Origin: Chitinispirillaceae bacterium
Lineage (GTDB): Bacteria; Fibrobacterota; Chitinivibrionia; Chitinivibrionales; Chitinispirillaceae
Assembly: GCA_016930275.1 (NCBI GenBank)
Contig: JAFGHA010000072.1
Location: forward strand, 1-58,322
Direction of reading: 5' to 3'
DNA length: 58,322 bases
Numbering within the stretch: the first letter of the stretch is position 1; each line of letters opens with the position of its first letter. Shown piece by piece: positions 54,938-58,322 of the stretch. A program made the translations under genes and the position numbers. Under the pieces are notes generated by a model. That model searched no databases. It was given only the letters and a program-made list of their open reading frames with translations, and had not been told where the DNA came from.

Positions 54938-55805
54938 ATGTTCATTTATTGTAACGCTTGTTTTTTTAACAGGTATACTGCCGCTATCATGTGACAACAT
55001 GGATAACATGTTTCTGTTTACGGGATCGAATCCCGCCTATTTTGATGCCGTTGATACGACGGAATTATACAACGAATTACGGGACAACTCGGATATCCGG
55101 TGGCGTATCTTCAGAATTCCCGCTCCCGGCGTTCCCATGGACTGCTTTGCTATTCAGCAGGACCGTTTACCTGAGGCGGTTGCCGCCGCCCGTGTGATCC
55201 TGTTTTTCAGCGGTAATGATGTTTCGTTCTGGAATAATTATGGTGAGTGGAAATGTCTAAGCGATCTGGATGCCGATTTCATGACCATCGATTATCGCGG
55301 CTACGGAAGAACGCTGGGAAAATTCACGACAAGCGAGGAGAGTTGTTATGATGATGCGCAACGGGCGTTCAGCTATCTTACGGATTCGTTGGGGTACCAC
55401 CGGGACTCGGTTACGCTGGTGGGATTCAGTCTGGGAACCGGCGTGGCGGTGGAAACTGCAAAGAGGCTCAAAACCGTTCGGCAGATACTCTTCGCACCGT
55501 TTACCAGTATCCAGGTTGTAGCAAACGGCATCACCGGCGGGTATAATATTCCCTCCCGTTGGCTGCTGGAATCCAGATTCGATAACATCAGAAAGATTAC
55601 GGAAATCGACCAGCCGCTGTTCATCCTCGCCGGAGAGGACGACATGCTTTTTCCACCGCAGGATCATGCGGTAAAGCTCTACGGTAAAGCGGAAGAGCCG
55701 AAACACCTGATGCTGATTCCCGGATACGATCATCCGATGTTCATCACGAAAAGTTTTAGGCACTGGAGAGATTCCATTGTCACGTTTATCGGAACAGGGG
55801 AGTAG
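54930..55805 (+). CDS. Lipoprotein alpha/beta-hydrolase
   Basis: The protein has 291 residues from the ATG at 54930; the longer frame upstream is the barrel gene in another frame. Signal with lipobox PLSC (C21). The hydrolase core shows FMTIDYRGYGRTLG (oxyanion-side), nucleophile S167 in LVGFSLGTGVA, acid D238 in LAGEDDMLFPP and H268 in GYDHPMF. Similar to the BEM46/serine-aminopeptidase group. It overlaps the barrel gene, so both are one unit. Substrate unknown. Confidence 0.85.
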   Translation: MNKCSFIVTLVFLTGILPLSCDNMDNMFLFTGSNPAYFDAVDTTELYNELRDNSDIRWRIFRIPAPGVPMDCFAIQQDRLPEAVAAARVILFFSGNDVSFWNNYGEWKCLSDLDADFMTIDYRGYGRTLGKFTTSEESCYDDAQRAFSYLTDSLGYHRDSVTLVGFSLGTGVAVETAKRLKTVRQILFAPFTSIQVVANGITGGYNIPSRWLLESRFDNIRKITEIDQPLFILAGEDDMLFPPQDHAVKLYGKAEEPKHLMLIPGYDHPMFITKSFRHWRDSIVTFIGTGE

Positions 55806-55920
55806 ATCCGTAATGTCAAAAGTCAAAAAGGATTGTGATGGCTTTCTTCGTGTTTAGCTGGAAGCGGATTAGTTTGTGCGGCAATTGAACAGGTAGGCAA
55901 AAAGGAACCGATATCCAGCC

Positions 55921-56202
55921 ATGGAAAATCTGATCACTGTCATAGACGATTCGTGGATACTATGGACCGGTTTTTCGGTCGTCTTTTTTGTTCTGTGGTT
56001 TCGATTTTTCTATGCCATTGTAAAAGAGGTCATTGAAACCTATAAAAAGGAAAAGGTTATTTATTTCAAAGGTTTCAAGTTTGAGGGTAAAACGGCAGGG
56101 CTTTTATTTTTTGTAGTGCTCGGGCTCTGGTTGTTTATAATAATCGCAATGGTAACCGGGTTGCTTGGAATAATAGGTCACGTGATCGTCGGGAGTGTAT
56201 AA
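55921..56202 (+). CDS. Small two-TM membrane protein, unknown
   Basis: The 93-residue protein has two hydrophobic segments (WILWTGFSVVFFVLWFRFFYAIV and GLLFFVVLGLWLFIIIAMVTGLLGIIG) with a charged loop KEVIETYKKEKV between. There is no recognised family. The ribosome site is weak (AAGGA, 13 bases away). Lies between the lipoprotein hydrolase and the CBM35 lipoprotein. Confidence 0.5.
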   Translation: MENLITVIDDSWILWTGFSVVFFVLWFRFFYAIVKEVIETYKKEKVIYFKGFKFEGKTAGLLFFVVLGLWLFIIIAMVTGLLGIIGHVIVGSV

Positions 56203-56514
56203 TGACCTCCTGCCCCGTGTGACCTCTTTCCCTGGTTCTGCAACCGGGGAGCCCCGCTGATTAAAGCGCCATTCGCATGCGTTTCATTTACCCCTCCCTG
56301 TCAGGTACGTTGTAACACGGAATCGCCGACATCCGGATAATCCTGATTTTAAACCTCCATTATATTCCACCACAATGTTGAAACCTTTTTTTTTAAAAAA
56401 TAAACGGAATGTGATGGTCGTCACATTTCGTTTTCATGAGACAAAGTAATTTGATGATTCGGAACACCAGGCATACAGCCCATTCAACCATCACCTCATA
56501 CAAAGGATGTGTGT
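56203..56514 (+). promoter_or_regulatory. Promoter region of the CBM35 lipoprotein gene
   Basis: This 312-bp gap has an imperfect hairpin at 56230-56249 (CCCTGGTT/AACCGGGG), then a T/A-tract at 56384-56402 and the Crp-like site at 56408-56427. AAGGA lies 8-12 bases before the ATG at 56515. Confidence 0.5.
56408..56427. promoter_or_regulatory. Crp/Fnr-type operator
   Basis: AATGTGA, six bases TGGTCG, TCACATT is a perfect 7-bp inverted repeat containing TGTGA-N6-TCACA, the Crp consensus core. It is about 88 bp upstream of the CBM35 lipoprotein start, with an A/T-tract beside it. The regulator gene is not in the window. Confidence 0.65.
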
Positions 56515-58322
56515 ATGAAACGAATCCTCAGTGCGCTTATAACCGGTGTAGTCTTGTTCGCTGGTTGCGGTCCCAACGGACCGGAAGATCTTGCCGTTTA
56601 TGATGAAGATGAATTACGGGCGGCGGTGGCGCTTCACTACGAGGCGGAAAACGCATCACTGTCCGGCGGTGCCGCACGGAATACGAATCATTCCGGGTAC
56701 TCCGGAACGGGATTCGTTGACGGATATTACTACAGCTCCACTGCAATGGTTACCTTCACCGTAACTGTGCCGGTTGCTGGAAGTTACAACCTCACACTGC
56801 ACTACTCCGCCGGAAACGGCACGAGTACGAATACCGGGTTGTATGTAAACGGTACGAAAATCAAGAACATCACCTGCAATACCACTTACAACTGGGAACT
56901 ATGGGCGGACGTGATGGAAATGGTGACCCTCAGGGCGGGGGACAACACTATCGCCTGGAAAGCCGAAAGCCGAAGCGGCAGATGCATCAATCTCGATTAT
57001 ATCGCGGTTACCGGCGGTGAAGGTACTCCAACGTATACGATAACCGCTGAAGCCGGTGCAAACGGATCGATAACTCCCGACGGAGAGGTGACCGTGAATG
57101 CGGGTGCCGCACAGAACTTTTCAGTCTGTCCCGATGAGGCGTATCAGGTCGGAAACGTTACGGTCGACGGGGTCTCACGGGGAGCGGTGACTTCGTACAG
57201 TTTCAGTAATGTGACTGCGGATCATACCATTGCGGTGACCTTTATTCCGTTGCAGTCCGGCGGCAGCTACGAGGCGGAAAACGCAACGCTTTCGGGAAGT
57301 GCGGCACGGAACACGAATCATGCCGGATACTCCGGAACGGGATTCGTTGACGGATTTTATTACAGTACCAATGCTTTGGCCACGTTTACGGTGAACGTCG
57401 CCTCGGCGGGGAGCTATACGCTTACCCTGCGGTACAGCGCCGGAAACGGCACGAGTACGAATACCGGTTTGTACGTGAACGGTACAAAGATTAAAAACAT
57501 TACCTGCAACAGTACGGGGAACTGGGAAACCTGGGCGGATCAGACGGAGCCGGTAACACTCGACGCCGGGGCCAACACGATCGCCTACAAAGCGGAAGCA
57601 AGGAGCGGCAGGTGTATCAATCTCGACAAGATCACCCTTACCGCCGAAGGCTGCGCACCGCTTTCCATCCGGCAACAGCCGGCGAGTGTCGAGGTATTGT
57701 GCGGAAGCACCGATTGGGTGACTTTTACAGTGGCGGTGGAAGGAAATCCCGACTGCAGTTATCACTGGTACGCACAGGTTCCCGGCTCGACCGATTCGAT
57801 GGATTGTGCTGAAATACCCCGGTATTTCGCGGGCGCGACGACGCCGCAACTGACCACGGTCCCCGATCAGCCGAAGAATGTCTGGTGCATCATCACCGAT
57901 GACTGCGGTCGCCGGGTATCGACGGATCACAATGTCGGTTTTACGTTCACCGAATTAGTGATTACCCGTCAGCCTGAGAGTGTCACGGCATCCTGCGGGT
58001 CGATGGATCCGGTTACTTTTTCAGTAGACGTGTCGGGCAGCGCCCGGTATTTATACCACTGGTATGCCCAGTGGCCGGGATCGATAGACTCAATCGATTG
58101 CGGTCCGGAAACCCGTTATTACTCAGGCGGAACGACCGCCCAGCTGACCACCATTCCGGATAACGCTAAAAAGGTCTGGTGCATCATCACCGATGACTGT
58201 GGTCGTCGCGTATCGACGGATCATGGTATCGGTTTTTCATTCAACGACATGGTTATCACTCGTGAGCCGCAGAGTGTTACGGCACCCTGCGGGTCGATGG
58301 ATCCGGTTACTTTTTCAGTAGA
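56515..58322 (+). CDS. Multi-domain CBM35/Ig-like lipoprotein, 3' end outside window
   Basis: At least 602 residues. Lipobox LFAGC (about residue 18). First CBM35 domain (about 42-165; YEAENASLSGGAARNTNHSG), then an InlB-type B-repeat (about 173-243; ANGSITPDGEV), a second CBM35 nearly identical to the first (about 252-377) and tandem Ig-like repeats of about 98 residues (starting near 381, 480, 578; VWCIITDDCGRRVSTDH) of which the third is cut by the window end. Such proteins bind plant cell-wall glycans (CBM35: xylan, uronic acid or galactan). Catalytic domains may lie beyond the end. AAGGA precedes the ATG. A Crp-like site is upstream. Confidence 0.8.
   Translation, partial: MKRILSALITGVVLFAGCGPNGPEDLAVYDEDELRAAVALHYEAENASLSGGAARNTNHSGYSGTGFVDGYYYSSTAMVTFTVTVPVAGSYNLTLHYSAGNGTSTNTGLYVNGTKIKNITCNTTYNWELWADVMEMVTLRAGDNTIAWKAESRSGRCINLDYIAVTGGEGTPTYTITAEAGANGSITPDGEVTVNAGAAQNFSVCPDEAYQVGNVTVDGVSRGAVTSYSFSNVTADHTIAVTFIPLQSGGSYEAENATLSGSAARNTNHAGYSGTGFVDGFYYSTNALATFTVNVASAGSYTLTLRYSAGNGTSTNTGLYVNGTKIKNITCNSTGNWETWADQTEPVTLDAGANTIAYKAEARSGRCINLDKITLTAEGCAPLSIRQQPASVEVLCGSTDWVTFTVAVEGNPDCSYHWYAQVPGSTDSMDCAEIPRYFAGATTPQLTTVPDQPKNVWCIITDDCGRRVSTDHNVGFTFTELVITRQPESVTASCGSMDPVTFSVDVSGSARYLYHWYAQWPGSIDSIDCGPETRYYSGGTTAQLTTIPDNAKKVWCIITDDCGRRVSTDHGIGFSFNDMVITREPQSVTAPCGSMDPVTFSV

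Noticed and set aside
1..58322. CRISPR array, tRNA and rRNA genes
   Set aside because: No regularly spaced repeats and no cloverleaf or rRNA signature seen in the gaps read by eye.

Overview
The window looks like a chromosomal piece of a Gram-negative, free-living, polysaccharide-using bacterium, most likely of the Fibrobacterota/Chitinispirillia type or a close relative in the wider FCB group. This is inference. It rests on secreted enzymes ending in a Por/T9SS-like C-terminal sorting domain, an ExbB-ExbD-ExbD-TonB operon, an outer-membrane receptor with Bacteroidota-like plug architecture, a GTP-type PEP carboxykinase, and repeated lipoprotein/CBM/Ig-like surface proteins. No rRNA or tRNA gene and no CRISPR array was seen.

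Layout. (1) 1-1500 is a graveyard: a partial C-terminal ORF at the edge, a broken alpha/beta-hydrolase and a badly decayed IS4-like transposase, then a perfect 28-bp palindrome. (2) 1506-8478 (minus) carries pckG, a protein that looks like a kinase-fold protein with a duplicated N-lobe, a fused amino-acid-kinase/GNAT acetylglutamate synthase, and malQ. (3) 9026-15324 (plus) carries treY and a treS-maltokinase fusion; with malQ these form an alpha-glucan/trehalose cluster, and neither treZ nor glgE is in the window. (4) 15408-22130 holds a membrane transporter-like protein fused to HEAT repeats, a secreted glycosidase-like protein with a sorting tail, and a UvrD/Rep helicase. (5) 22159-27046 holds a secreted GH5 mannanase-like enzyme, a small secreted protein coupled to an RND/MMPL exporter, and an isochorismatase-like hydrolase. 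(6) 27118-27550 contains two gene relics meeting tail to tail. (7) 27553-30373 (minus) is an operon rfbA-rfbC-plsC-fabZ-like joining dTDP-rhamnose supply to lipid acylation. (8) 30811-36549 contains a second transposase relic, a SWIM-SNF2 helicase and two secreted Fn3/T9SS-type proteins. (9) 36962-42253 holds argS, a PfkB sugar kinase, an Ig-like secreted protein, a Xer recombinase and a STAS protein. (10) 42397-53075 is an envelope block: LysM lytic transglycosylase, exbB-exbD-exbD-tonB, a lone REC domain, and a coupled three-gene operon (receptor, lipoprotein, membrane protein). (11) 53425-58322 has an XRE regulator, a frameshifted beta-barrel, a lipoprotein hydrolase, a small membrane protein and a multi-domain CBM35/Ig lipoprotein that runs off the window.

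How it fits together. MalQ, TreY and TreS-Pep2 would interconvert maltodextrin, trehalose and maltose-phosphate. ExbB/ExbD/TonB would power the nearby receptor, whose own N-terminus carries a TonB-like C-terminal domain. The CBM35 lipoprotein has a perfect TGTGA-N6-TCACA operator-like site upstream, which suggests Crp-type control.

The least explained items are the duplicated kinase-like protein (3615-5330), the receptor operon (48305-53075), the transporter-HEAT fusion, and several frameshifted or truncated genes. I found no obvious new defence or mobile system. All family calls are from reading the sequence only.
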